Assembly (NCBI RefSeq): GCF_000014885.1
Contig: NC_011566.1
Coordinates: forward strand, 2,647,501 to 2,711,500
Length of the DNA stretch: 64,000 nt
Source: Shewanella piezotolerans WP3
Lineage (GTDB): Bacteria; Pseudomonadota; Gammaproteobacteria; Enterobacterales; Shewanellaceae
Reading direction: 5' to 3'
The notes under the pieces: model-generated
Databases searched by the model: none
Told to the model about the DNA's origin: nothing
The model's input: the letters and a program-made list of their open reading frames with translations, nothing else
Shown: positions 18,603 to 27,573 of the stretch, piece by piece
Position numbering within the stretch: the first letter of the stretch is position 1
How the letters are laid out: the number at the start of each line of letters is the position of its first letter
Translations under genes and position numbers: made by a program

Positions 18603-19265
18603 TTAGTCATCGCTGCCCATACCCATTAAATGTAGCAGTGCTACGAATAGGTTTAGGAAATCTAAGTACAAAGAGATGGTTGCACGAATATAGTTGGTCT
18701 CGCCACCATTTACGATTTTGCTCGTATCATAAAGAATAAACCCGGTCATCAATAATGCAATACCTGCATTAAGTGCCATGAAGACCATGCCGTTACCTAG
18801 GAACAAGTTAACGAGAAGGCCGACAACCATAATCACTAAACCAGCAATTAAGAAACCACGCATGAAAGAGAAATCTTTCTTAGTGGTAACTGCGTAGCCT
18901 GAAAGGGCAACGAAGATTACTGATGTTAAGCCTAACGCCTGCATAATAAGCTGTGGGCCGTTAGCCATACCTGCATAATGGTTGAGGATATAACCCAGCG
19001 ATGCACCCTGCATGCCAGTGAAAGCAAATACCCAGAAGATCCCTGCACTTGACTCGGCTTTGCGTAATGTCACGAACAACAGTACCAAGCTACCAATTGA
19101 TAAACCTAAAGACATCATAGGGCTAATTGCTAATGCCATGGCTAAGCCTGCACATACTGCAGAGAATGCCAAAGTCATTGAAAGTAGCATGTACGTGTTT
19201 TTAAGTAGTTTATTAACCTCTACAGTCGATTGACCGTAAGTGGTTTGTTGTGTCATATCTCTCAT
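18603..19265 (-). CDS. yccA: Bax inhibitor-1 / YccA family membrane protein
   Basis: Seven hydrophobic segments span most of the protein, beginning after the polar N-terminus MTQQTTYGQSTVEVNKLLKNTY. The C-terminal segment LYLDFLNLFVALLHLMGMGSDD is the BI-1 family end motif. In E. coli YccA modulates FtsH proteolysis of membrane proteins. An upstream TTG would add six residues, but GGAGAAAG is spaced for the ATG at 19265 (or 19256), so I moved the start. The neighbouring tus genes match the E. coli yccA-tusE neighbourhood. Confidence 0.88.
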   Translation of the reverse strand: MRDMTQQTTYGQSTVEVNKLLKNTYMLLSMTLAFSAVCAGLAMALAISPMMSLGLSIGSLVLLFVTLRKAESSAGIFWVFAFTGMQGASLGYILNHYAGMANGPQLIMQALGLTSVIFVALSGYAVTTKKDFSFMRGFLIAGLVIMVVGLLVNLFLGNGMVFMALNAGIALLMTGFILYDTSKIVNGGETNYIRATISLYLDFLNLFVALLHLMGMGSDD

Positions 19266-19456
19266 TTCTTTCTCCGAAGACAAATGCTCAAGCTGTATAT
19301 TTGAGCCTTAATTAACCAGGTAGTTCCCGATTTTCTTAATAAGCCTCAAATTGCTCGTTAAGTTATTGAATCATACATTAGCTTTAGCGTGTGATAAAGC
19401 TAATGGCAGGTATATCTGTGTCATATGCAACGATACAAACCTCAAGTAGACTAATT

Positions 19457-20359
19457 TTAGTCTAACCAGTCCTTTTGAAGCTTCGCTGTATCACCTAAAT
19501 AATCGAGCACCCACGCCATTGCTGGTGACTTATTTGATGCGTTCCAAGCTAAACAGCAGGGACTTTTTTTCTTAGAATGTTCAAGTTGCTTTTCGATCAA
19601 TGCACCAGTTTTGATAAACGGTGAAGCAAAGTGAGCTGGCATATAACCAATACCAAGTCCTTCACGAAAACAATTTATCGCCCGGATCCAATCGGGTACC
19701 ACTAAGCGCCTTTGGTTCTCGAGTAACCAAGTCATACGCTTGGGGATCTCGCGGGAAGTATCTTCTAAACAAATTGAGGGATATTTGCGTACTTCATCAT
19801 CGGTCAATGGTCTATCAATACTGGCAAGTGGGTGGTTCTTACCGACCAAGAAACACCAATCAATCTCCCCCATATCCCTAAAATGATATTCTCCACCAAC
19901 TGGAATGGCGGTTGTCGCCCCGATGGCAATATCGCTACGCCCAGTTGCAATCGACTCCCATACACCATTAAAGACTTCGATGCGGATAATAAGCTCTACA
20001 TTGTCGAAAGTACGGTAGAAATCTGCGATCAGGTTACTGATTTTGTCAGCGCGAACAATATTATCTAACGCAATAGCGAGGGTAGGTTGCCAGCCATTAG
20101 CGACTCTAACGGTATCAGAGCGCATCGCCTCCATCTCGGTCAGTAAAGTGCGGGATTGCTTAACGAAATGCTCGCCTGCAGGGGTCAAGCTTACGCTTCG
20201 ATGGTGGCGAATAAACAGAACGACACCAAGTTCTTCTTCAATTTGTTTAACTGCATAGCTGACTGCTGAAGGTACTTTATGCAATTTATTGGCGGCAGCG
20301 GTAAAGCTGCCCACGCGGGCGACCATATCAATTAGCTGCATAGATTGTTCTGATAGCAT
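19457..20359 (-). CDS. punR: LysR-family regulator PunR (YdhB-like)
   Basis: At 300 residues it has an N-terminal winged helix (about 1-60, SFTAAANKLHKVPSAVSYAVKQIEEELGV). An effector domain with IALDNIVRADK, EVFNGVWES and IAIGATTAIPVGG follows. These segments match E. coli PunR/YdhB closely. PunR activates the purine transporter gene punC, which here is divergent and adjacent as in E. coli. The shared intergenic region holds an inverted repeat that may be its operator. Confidence 0.87.
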   Translation of the reverse strand: MLSEQSMQLIDMVARVGSFTAAANKLHKVPSAVSYAVKQIEEELGVVLFIRHHRSVSLTPAGEHFVKQSRTLLTEMEAMRSDTVRVANGWQPTLAIALDNIVRADKISNLIADFYRTFDNVELIIRIEVFNGVWESIATGRSDIAIGATTAIPVGGEYHFRDMGEIDWCFLVGKNHPLASIDRPLTDDEVRKYPSICLEDTSREIPKRMTWLLENQRRLVVPDWIRAINCFREGLGIGYMPAHFASPFIKTGALIEKQLEHSKKKSPCCLAWNASNKSPAMAWVLDYLGDTAKLQKDWLD

Positions 20360-20387
20360 AGCTCACATCCTGCTGTGATTATTTTTG

Positions 20388-20422
20388 ATGGCTAATGTGA
20401 AAAATAAACGTTTCACAGCCAT
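20388..20422. promoter_or_regulatory. Inverted repeat in the punR-punC gap, candidate PunR operator
   Basis: ATGGCTAATGTGAAA and TTTCACAGCCAT form an interrupted palindrome with an eight-base centre. The arm spacing (TGTGA-N12-TCACA) is wrong for CRP. The position between divergent punR and punC supports a LysR-type site. Confidence 0.5.
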
Positions 20423-20489
20423 TTGGCAAGTGTTTACACTCCGCATCCTAATTTATCTAATTCTATTTTTACTACTTATGAAATCTCTA

Positions 20490-21722
20490 ATGAATGTTAA
20501 ATACTATCTATTTCTTACCTATCTAGCATTGCTAAGTATGCTTGGCTTCATTGCAACGGATATGTATTTGCCTGCGTTCAAAGCAATTGAAGACACAATG
20601 GCAACATCACCTTCAAAAGTGGCGATGTCGTTAACATTTTTCTTAGCTGGCCTAGCGCTAGGACAATTAATTTATGGTCCTATTGTAGAACGTTTTGGTA
20701 AGCGTAATGCGCTAATCTTTGGTCTTACGGTTTTCACATTGGCTAGTATCTCTCTAGCAACGAGCGACTCAATGTTAGTTTTCAATATATCGCGCTTTAT
20801 GCAGGCGATTGGTGCTTGTTCAGCGGGTGTAATTTGGCAAGCTATCGTCATTGAAAAGTATGACGCAACAAAAGCGCAGAGTGTATTTTCTAATATTATG
20901 CCTTTAGTCGCACTATCACCTGCGCTAGCACCTATCTTAGGTGCATTAATACTCGAGTCGTACGGCTGGCAAAGTATTTTTATTACCTTGACCTGTTTAG
21001 CGGTTGCTATGATTGCGTTTACTTTTAGCTTTGTTCCGAAAGAAGCTAAACAAACTAATGTTGAAAAAAGTGATATTAGTTACCTCTCTATACTAAAAAA
21101 CACGGGCTATTTAGGAAACGTGATTATTTTTGGAGCATGTTCTGGTGCTTTTTTCTCATACCTAACAGTTTGGCCAATGGTTATGGAACAACATGGCTAT
21201 GATGCAACGGCGATTGGCTTAAGCTTTATCCCGCAAACAATCATGTTCATTCTTGGTGGCTATGCAAGTAAAACGCTTATTCGTAAGACAGGTACTGAAA
21301 CTGCACTGAAAGTGCTGTTGAGTCTGTTTGGCTTGTGCGTTTTGGCTATTGTTATCGTGACTATCTTAGTTAAAGGTTTGTCGATATTCCCGCTGCTAAC
21401 AGCTTTTTCGATACTCGCGGCTTGTAATGGTGCTATTTATCCAATAGTCGTTAACAGCGCCCTGCAGCAATTCCCGAAAAATGCTGCAAAAGCAGCAGGT
21501 TTACAGAACTTTATCCAAATTAGTTTATCATTTGGTGCATCAAGCCTAGTTGCGATATGGGTCACTAAAGGCGAGATGGCGATAGGTTGGGGCATTATGC
21601 TGTGTTCATTTATCGTGTTCGCTGGATTTAAGCTGCGTAATTTCAAAAACTGGAATGAAGTAAATGAAAACTTTGTATTCCCAGATCCTGCCCGTATCGG
21701 TGCCAGTAAAGAGGAAAAGTAA
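20490..21722 (+). CDS. punC: Purine nucleoside efflux MFS transporter PunC (YdhC-like)
   Basis: Twelve hydrophobic segments fill about 410 residues. Family motifs are LGFIATDMYLPAFKAIE in TM1, LSPALAPILGALI, a GNVIIFGACSGAFFSYLT segment, IPQTIMFILGGYAS and ACNGAIYPIVVNSALQ. They match E. coli PunC of the Bcr/CflA group. A longer frame opens at 20385, but it would run over the punR operator region and add a hydrophobic stretch. The ATG at 20490 gives the family-typical N-terminus, although no strong ribosome site precedes it. Confidence 0.85.
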   Translation: MNVKYYLFLTYLALLSMLGFIATDMYLPAFKAIEDTMATSPSKVAMSLTFFLAGLALGQLIYGPIVERFGKRNALIFGLTVFTLASISLATSDSMLVFNISRFMQAIGACSAGVIWQAIVIEKYDATKAQSVFSNIMPLVALSPALAPILGALILESYGWQSIFITLTCLAVAMIAFTFSFVPKEAKQTNVEKSDISYLSILKNTGYLGNVIIFGACSGAFFSYLTVWPMVMEQHGYDATAIGLSFIPQTIMFILGGYASKTLIRKTGTETALKVLLSLFGLCVLAIVIVTILVKGLSIFPLLTAFSILAACNGAIYPIVVNSALQQFPKNAAKAAGLQNFIQISLSFGASSLVAIWVTKGEMAIGWGIMLCSFIVFAGFKLRNFKNWNEVNENFVFPDPARIGASKEEK

Positions 21723-21812
21723 CCTGTTTGAGCTCTATTTAACCAACTAGGTAAAAATTTTACGATTAAGTCTTTACAAGATTAATAGGGCGCTATATTA
21801 TTCGCGGCGTTC

Positions 21813-21903
21813 GGAGAGATGGCAGAGTGGTCGAATGCACCGGTCTTGAAAACCGGCATGGGTTTGTAGCCCATCTAGGGTTCAAATCCCTATCTCTCCG
21901 CCA
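21813..21903 (+). tRNA. tRNA-Ser (anticodon TGA)
   Basis: A 91-base class II tRNA with encoded CCA. The acceptor stem is GGAGAGA/TCTCTCC, the anticodon loop CTTGAAA, the variable arm long (TGGGTTTGTAGCCCA) and the T-loop TTCAAAT. It stands alone. Confidence 0.96.
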
Positions 21904-21913
21904 CATTAAGATG

Positions 21914-21942
21914 AAGGGCTACCAGAAATGGTAGCCCTTTTT
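21914..21942 (+). terminator. Terminator of tRNA-Ser
   Basis: AAGGGCTACC and GGTAGCCCTT pair around AGAAAT, followed by TTT, ten bases after the tRNA. Confidence 0.9.
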
Positions 21943-22079
21943 CGTATAGAGGATTAGCCTCTAAGCTTATAATGATAAAACAATCATTTGCTTACCTGTA
22001 GCGAAAGCACTCAAAACCTTTCAATTATCTACATCGATACACAGTACTTTTCTTTAGCACCTTCTTTTACTAATTCAAC

Positions 22080-22113
22080 AAAAAAGCCAGCTGCGATAAC
22101 AACTGACTTTTGA
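22080..22113 (-). terminator. Terminator of the RND efflux operon
   Basis: On the minus strand AAAGTCAGTTG and CAGCTGGCTTT pair with G-U wobbles and are followed by a T-run, about 25 bases past the pump stop codon. Confidence 0.7.
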
Positions 22114-22138
22114 AAGCTTCTTCAACAATTAGGTTGGT

Positions 22139-25100
22139 TTAGCTCTGTTCGGGAACTAACTTATTTTGTAACACGGGGTCAGAGAAAGTATCCGACTCAG
22201 TTGGCTCCTCAACCCGAGATTTACTACCAACTAAGCGTTTAATGTCTTCAATAGTGACATAAAGACAAGGGATCAGCACTAATGTCACTACAGTCGCAAA
22301 CAAGACACCAAAGGCGAGAGAAACAGCCATTGGAATGACCATCTGGGCCTGCATACTCGTTTCAGCCATAATCGGTACCAGTCCGATAAAGGTAGTTAAC
22401 GAGGTGAGCAAAATCGCTCTAAAGCGTCTGCAACCCGCTTCGAGTACTGAGCGCTTCATCGGAATACCAGATTCTCGCGATTTATTGATGTAATCAACCA
22501 TCACCAAGGAATCGTTAACCACAACACCGGCCGCTGCAATAATACCAAATACTGAAAGGGCACTCAGATCTAGGCCTAACAGCATATGTCCTAACACTGA
22601 ACCAATTACGCCAAATGGGATCACCGACATGATCATTATTGGTTGTGCATAAGACTTGAGCGGTACTGCAAGTAAGCTATAGATAACTAGCATAGAGATA
22701 AGGAAATCTCTTAGTTGGGTATCAGCACTATCTAGTTGCTCTTGAATGTTGCCTGAAACTTCACTTTTCACTCTTGGGTACTTGGTCAGTAACTCTGGTA
22801 AGAAGTTATCTCTGATATCTTTAGCAAGCTTAAATGGTTCAGCTTGATCAGCATCGACAGAGCCCCAAACATTAATTGTTCGGTTACCATTTTCACGACG
22901 TATACTGTTTACACCATCAGTAATAATGATCGTTGCGACCTCTGACAGTGGGATCTCAGCACCTTGAGGAGTCTTGATTAGTACGTCAGACACTTGTGCA
23001 ATTGAGTTTCGTTGCTCTTCAGGGTAGCGCAACATCACTTTGATCTCTTCACCATTGCGCAATATACGCTGTGCTTCAAGACCATAGAAACCATTACCTA
23101 CCTGGCTTGCAATATCAGCCAAGGTTAACCCTAAGCTGTTCGCTAAAGGTTTAAGCTCAAACTGAACCTCTTTGGCACTCGATTGACGGCTATCGTTAAC
23201 ATCGCCGACGCCTTTTAAGGTATTGAGCTTGGCTTTTAACTCTTTAGCTGCTGCTACTAACTGAAGGTCATCTTTCCCTTCTAATCTAAAGCTAATGTCA
23301 CCATCGTCGCGGCCACCACCAAATAAATTATCCTGTATGCTAAATGACTTCATTCCCGGAATAAGCGGCATGCTTTGACGCCACAATTCAGCAACTGCGA
23401 AAGTGTCCATAGGGCGTAACTCTGGGTCAACTAACTTTGTCATTACCTGAGCTGACGTTCGGCCACGAAGCTCCACTTGCATATCTGAGATCATCTTTTG
23501 GCCATACTCAGCTTCAAGTTCAGCATCTACAGTGCGTAACGCTTTTTCGATCTCAAGTGCAGCACTTAACGTCGCGTTTTCTGAAGCATCGATGTTCATT
23601 TCAAACTCGATCCGAGGAAAATCATGAGGGATCTTTGGTTGGCCGATAAAGCGGACTAAACCTCCAGCGTATAAACCAGCGCAGATCATGATTAGACTTA
23701 TAAATATCATGATTACGGTATAACGGTATTTTACTGCAAGCTCTAAAGATGGACGGTAGTACTTTGTGATTAAGACTTTAAGTCCGCTATCCACTTTTGA
23801 TTGTAAAAAGTTAACCACATTACGTAGCCAATCTAACGGGTTTTTTGAACCAGGTTGGACCACTTTAGGTTGTTTCATTCGCGCTAAATGTGCAGGTAGA
23901 ATCAGTTTCGACTCAACCAATGAAAACAACAAACATAAGATAACCACAAAGCCAATTGCTTGACCAAAGGCGGAGGAGGGGCCGTCATCGAGTGTAATCG
24001 GTAAGAAGGCTGCTATAGTAGTCAAAACACCAAAGGTTGCTGGCATTGCTACCCGTTTAACACCTCTTATAACGTTATCAATGTTTTGACCTTTCTCTTC
24101 GCACTCAGCATGGGCACTTTCGCCCATTACAATGGCATCATCGACGACAATACCAAGCACCAGAATAAAGGCAAATAAACTGATTACGTTAATCGTGACG
24201 TCTATCATGCCCATTGGCATAAACAACAAGGTACCTAAGAAACAAACAGGTAATCCCATCATTACCCAAAATGCTAATCTAACGCGTAAGAATAGAGCGA
24301 GCAGAATAAATACTAATACTGCTCCACTTTTCATGCTATCGAGCATCAGGTTTAGGCGGCCTTCGAGGTAATAGGTCATATCAACCCAAGGCTCAAGCTT
24401 TACGCCTTCTGGTAAGGCTTGTTGCTTGTCAGCGATATAGCTTTTTACGACTTTCGCAACATCGGTCAAGCTTTGATCATTGGCAGCACCAATAAAGAAG
24501 GTAACCGAGTTTTTGCCGTTAAATTTAGAGTACTGAATACCTTCTTGGAAACCATCAATAACGGTGGCGACATCACCAAGAAGCAAAGTAGAACCATCTT
24601 GCAGGGTAATTAGTGGCAAGCTTTCAAACTCATAACCAACATAAGCTTGGTTTTGAACTCGAAGGTTAATATAGCCATTTTCCGCTCGTATTTGACCTGC
24701 AGACATATTACGCGAGTAACCACGAACTGCAGCTGCAACGTCATTAAAAGTAAGACCAAACTCTCTAAGCCTATCTTTACTGACTTCAATTGCAATCTCG
24801 TAGCCAAGTCCGCCGTAAAATTCGGTAATATTGACCAACGGCAGTTGCATTAACTCATCGTGGATCTTCTCACCTAAGTCTTTAAGCTGTCTCTTGTTGA
24901 GGTCGCCGTAGAGACTAACGTACATAACTTCTTGTCTTAGCTTAATACGTTCGACTTTTGGTCGTTCCATACCATCAGGAAAGCTTGAAATCGAATCTAT
25001 TTCAGATTTAACTTCATCCAACACAACTTGCGGGTCATAGGAGTCTTCAATTCTAAAGTAACCTGATGATGCATTACGGTTAGAATAGGTAATAACACGC

Positions 25101-25348
25101 TTAAGACCTTGAACACTTTCAAGTGCTTCTTCAATCTTAATGGTGATCCCTTCTTCTACTTCTTGAGGTGCAGCGCCTGGATAGACAGCATTAAACTCAA
25201 GCCAGTTGATCTCAACGGCAGGAAAGAATTGTTTTCGGATGGTATTGGCAGTCAACAGTCCACCAAGCAAAATAATGATCATTAGCAGGTTTGCTGCTAC
25301 GCTATTGCGGGCAAACCAAGCAATGATACCTTTATGTGTATCAATCAT
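22139..25348 (-). CDS. RND efflux pump inner-membrane transporter (AcrB/HAE1-like)
   Basis: This 1069-residue protein has a TM segment near 13-33 followed by a large periplasmic loop. Two groups of six TM helices with a second periplasmic domain follow. TM4 carries GIVVDDAIVMGE, with the paired Asp of the proton relay. It pumps hydrophobic or toxic compounds with the adaptor encoded just upstream; no outer-membrane channel gene is present, so a TolC-like partner must lie elsewhere. It belongs to the divergent RND branch common in marine gammaproteobacteria. Its ATG overlaps the adaptor stop by four bases. Confidence 0.92.
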   Translation of the reverse strand: MIDTHKGIIAWFARNSVAANLLMIIILLGGLLTANTIRKQFFPAVEINWLEFNAVYPGAAPQEVEEGITIKIEEALESVQGLKRVITYSNRNASSGYFRIEDSYDPQVVLDEVKSEIDSISSFPDGMERPKVERIKLRQEVMYVSLYGDLNKRQLKDLGEKIHDELMQLPLVNITEFYGGLGYEIAIEVSKDRLREFGLTFNDVAAAVRGYSRNMSAGQIRAENGYINLRVQNQAYVGYEFESLPLITLQDGSTLLLGDVATVIDGFQEGIQYSKFNGKNSVTFFIGAANDQSLTDVAKVVKSYIADKQQALPEGVKLEPWVDMTYYLEGRLNLMLDSMKSGAVLVFILLALFLRVRLAFWVMMGLPVCFLGTLLFMPMGMIDVTINVISLFAFILVLGIVVDDAIVMGESAHAECEEKGQNIDNVIRGVKRVAMPATFGVLTTIAAFLPITLDDGPSSAFGQAIGFVVILCLLFSLVESKLILPAHLARMKQPKVVQPGSKNPLDWLRNVVNFLQSKVDSGLKVLITKYYRPSLELAVKYRYTVIMIFISLIMICAGLYAGGLVRFIGQPKIPHDFPRIEFEMNIDASENATLSAALEIEKALRTVDAELEAEYGQKMISDMQVELRGRTSAQVMTKLVDPELRPMDTFAVAELWRQSMPLIPGMKSFSIQDNLFGGGRDDGDISFRLEGKDDLQLVAAAKELKAKLNTLKGVGDVNDSRQSSAKEVQFELKPLANSLGLTLADIASQVGNGFYGLEAQRILRNGEEIKVMLRYPEEQRNSIAQVSDVLIKTPQGAEIPLSEVATIIITDGVNSIRRENGNRTINVWGSVDADQAEPFKLAKDIRDNFLPELLTKYPRVKSEVSGNIQEQLDSADTQLRDFLISMLVIYSLLAVPLKSYAQPIMIMSVIPFGVIGSVLGHMLLGLDLSALSVFGIIAAAGVVVNDSLVMVDYINKSRESGIPMKRSVLEAGCRRFRAILLTSLTTFIGLVPIMAETSMQAQMVIPMAVSLAFGVLFATVVTLVLIPCLYVTIEDIKRLVGSKSRVEEPTESDTFSDPVLQNKLVPEQS

Positions 25349-26541
25349 GATTTATCCTTATCTTCCATCGCTATTTGCGTTGGCTGTGTTTCGGAATCGT
25401 CATTGTCTAATGATTTGTCTTTTGGTAGTGCAAGTTGCATCCCTTCAATAGGATAATCAAGTGCAGAAGTTATAAGGTTCATGCCAGAGTTTAAGCCATC
25501 GGTAATGATCACTTGTGAACCTATTTGACGTACAACATTAACATCTACATATTTAAGCTTAGATTCATCATCGAGCACGGCAACTTGACCATTAATCACT
25601 AAGTGTCTAGCGACTTTTGTCACTTCACCTGCATGGACACCGCCGATACTTGCTGTCACATAAGTGCCGTAGCGTAATTCATTATTGTTTGATTTAAGTC
25701 CATAGGGATCAGAAACTTCAGCGACTAAGTAAGTCATTCGGCTGCGGCTATCAATAACCCCTTCGCTACGAACGATTTTTGCTTTCCACTCTTGTGGTTG
25801 GCCAGCAAAATTGCCTTTTAAAATAACATCAGCGTTGTTGCCCTTGTTAGTTAAAAACTGGATCTCTTTATCGGCGATGGGTAAGCGGATCTCTGCATTA
25901 TCAGTGCTTAATACTTTACCCAAATTTGTCCCCATACTCACATAAGAGCCTAAGCCAATATTGCGTGCTTCAATCAGAGAATCGTATGGCGCTTTAATCA
26001 CGGTACGTTCTACATTTCTTTTTGCACGTTTAAGGCCTGCTTCTGAAGAGTTTAGCTTTGCTAATTCTTGTGCAAGCTGTGGTTTACGTAAACTAAGTTC
26101 AGTCGGTACGCCGTCTTTAATACGTTTCCATTCTTCTTCAGCTACCTTTCCAAAGGCTTTTTCTTGCACCAGTGTGGCACGCGCAGAAGCCATGGTTGCT
26201 TGTGCATCAATCAATGCTGCGTCGTAATCGCTAGGATCAATCTTTGCTAAAATATCTCCTTTTTTAACAAAGCCTCCACGAACGAACTTCTCTGACAGGT
26301 ATACAATTTCACCGTTTACTTGAGAAACCAGCTCTGTTTCATACTTTGCAGCAACCACACCGTAAGAACTTACCGAAAAATCCATTGGTCTGATTTCTAC
26401 TGCTTGAACTGAAACCAATGGAGTGGTGTCCAGCTCTTCTTTTTCTTCAGGTGGTTTTTTTAATGCCGCCATACCAGCAAAGCCTGCGATACCAATTACA
26501 ATCACGACCAAAGGTAAAATTATCTGTTTTTTCGTAGCCAC
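25345..26541 (-). CDS. RND efflux periplasmic adaptor (membrane fusion protein)
   Basis: An N-terminal TM anchor (about 8-26) is followed by a beta-barrel/lipoyl region (SVSSYGVVAAKYETELVSQVNGEI). An alpha-hairpin and the returning lipoyl half, with TVIKAPYDSLI, follow. It bridges the RND pump and an outer-membrane channel. The frame extends to an ATG at 26574, but AGAGG is spaced for the GTG at 26541, giving the usual short cytoplasmic start MATKKQ. It is the first gene of the pump operon. Confidence 0.88.
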   Translation of the reverse strand: MATKKQIILPLVVIVIGIAGFAGMAALKKPPEEKEELDTTPLVSVQAVEIRPMDFSVSSYGVVAAKYETELVSQVNGEIVYLSEKFVRGGFVKKGDILAKIDPSDYDAALIDAQATMASARATLVQEKAFGKVAEEEWKRIKDGVPTELSLRKPQLAQELAKLNSSEAGLKRAKRNVERTVIKAPYDSLIEARNIGLGSYVSMGTNLGKVLSTDNAEIRLPIADKEIQFLTNKGNNADVILKGNFAGQPQEWKAKIVRSEGVIDSRSRMTYLVAEVSDPYGLKSNNNELRYGTYVTASIGGVHAGEVTKVARHLVINGQVAVLDDESKLKYVDVNVVRQIGSQVIITDGLNSGMNLITSALDYPIEGMQLALPKDKSLDNDDSETQPTQIAMEDKDKS

Positions 26542-26574
26542 GAACACATCCTCTTGTTGAAGCAAACACAACAC

Positions 26575-27018
26575 TCATTTATTGCGTATAAAACAATTGG
26601 CCGATAACGCCAATGCCAAACGCAATTCAATTATTATTTTGAGTGTATGTTAATAGATATGAGGAATTGTAACAGCTGGATTGTGTAAACTTGTGTTTCA
26701 TAGATTTACATTTGAAAGCCACTTGATGTTATCTATGCTGATAATCTAATCTGAAAAACAATATAACTTAAGTAATTGTTAATATATTACAGTTAGATGC
26801 ACAATATAGGGCAGCTAGAGTACTATTGCTTGAAAGGACTACAATCAACTGGTTTCATATCTTATAAGGCATGAGCGTCAGGCTAAAAATATAACAATTA
26901 GCACTGAAGTTAAGTATTTTTACTCGGGTACGAAGGTCGCTGATAGGGGGTAAAAGGACTTAGAAAGAACAGATGAGAGAAGTTAGCAACTCTCATCTGT
27001 AAACTCGTTAAACAGCTA
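26575..27018. other. 444-base intergenic region upstream of the RND operon
   Basis: It must contain the pump operon promoter. The only clear structure is the hairpin at 26970-27000 belonging to the SEC-C gene. No ORF with a credible start was seen. Confidence 0.5.
26970..27000 (-). terminator. Hairpin after the SEC-C gene
   Basis: CAGATGAGAG and CTCTCATCTG form a perfect ten-base stem 18 bases beyond the stop codon. The following sequence is only moderately T-rich, so termination strength is uncertain. Confidence 0.6.
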
Positions 27019-27354
27019 TTAGCCACAACATTTCTTATACTTCTTGCCACTACCGCAGGTGCAAGGATCATTTCTGTTTGGCTGCTTTTCAAATCGAGTT
27101 GTTACAGGCTTATTGAGGATCCCCATTAAATCAATAATATTCTCTTCTGTAGTCGCATCGATAGTGACCTGACCAAGCAGTTGATTATCTTCAAGTAGTT
27201 TAATGATCTCTACGCGACGGTCTTCGGTTTGTACCGACAGCATTAGTGGGTTTACTTCGGTACCGAGTTTAGCCGCTCGTTTTGTGTTGTAACCATAACT
27301 TTCATGTTTTGGTTTTGGGGTTTTACGGCCTTTAAAGAAAAATTTATCTGACAT
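27019..27354 (-). CDS. Small SEC-C metal-binding protein (PBPRA1643-like)
   Basis: The C-terminus PNRNDPCTCGSGKKYKKCCG is a SEC-C zinc motif like that of SecA. The basic N-terminus MSDKFFFKGRKTPKPKHESYGYNTKRA matches the small PBPRA1643-type SWIM/SEC-C family of marine gammaproteobacteria. I trimmed three residues to start at MSDKF. The function is unknown; the motif binds one zinc and, in SecA, mediates contacts with SecB and ribosomes. Confidence 0.8.
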   Translation of the reverse strand: MSDKFFFKGRKTPKPKHESYGYNTKRAAKLGTEVNPLMLSVQTEDRRVEIIKLLEDNQLLGQVTIDATTEENIIDLMGILNKPVTTRFEKQPNRNDPCTCGSGKKYKKCCG

Positions 27355-27428
27355 CAGTACCAAGCTCTAGAGTGAAAATGTAATAGGACGAAGCTTTATA
27401 CAGCAAAACCGAACAATTTGATACGCCA

Positions 27429-27447
27429 TCCCCCTAGTTGAGGGGGA
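27429..27447. promoter_or_regulatory. GC-rich stem-loop upstream of ppaC
   Basis: TCCCCCT and AGGGGGA pair around AGTTG. It lies in the divergent gap between the SEC-C gene and ppaC and has no adjoining T-run. It could be a protein-binding site or 5' leader element. Confidence 0.35.
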
Positions 27448-27573
27448 ATTTAGCCAAAAAAACGGCATAAACTTAGGATCTTCCTACAAAGCCGTACCAT
27501 TCGACCTTTTAGTTATTTCCGCATTGGCAAAAAGTTTGTTAAAATTAGTGAAAATTAAAGGAGAGCGTTATCT

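Noticed and set aside
20388..20422. CRP site between punR and punC
   Set aside because: TGTGA and TCACA halves are present, but they are 12 bases apart instead of six.
26910..27092. 60-codon minus-strand ORF overlapping the SEC-C gene
   Set aside because: It reads the SEC-C 3' end out of frame and runs through its hairpin.
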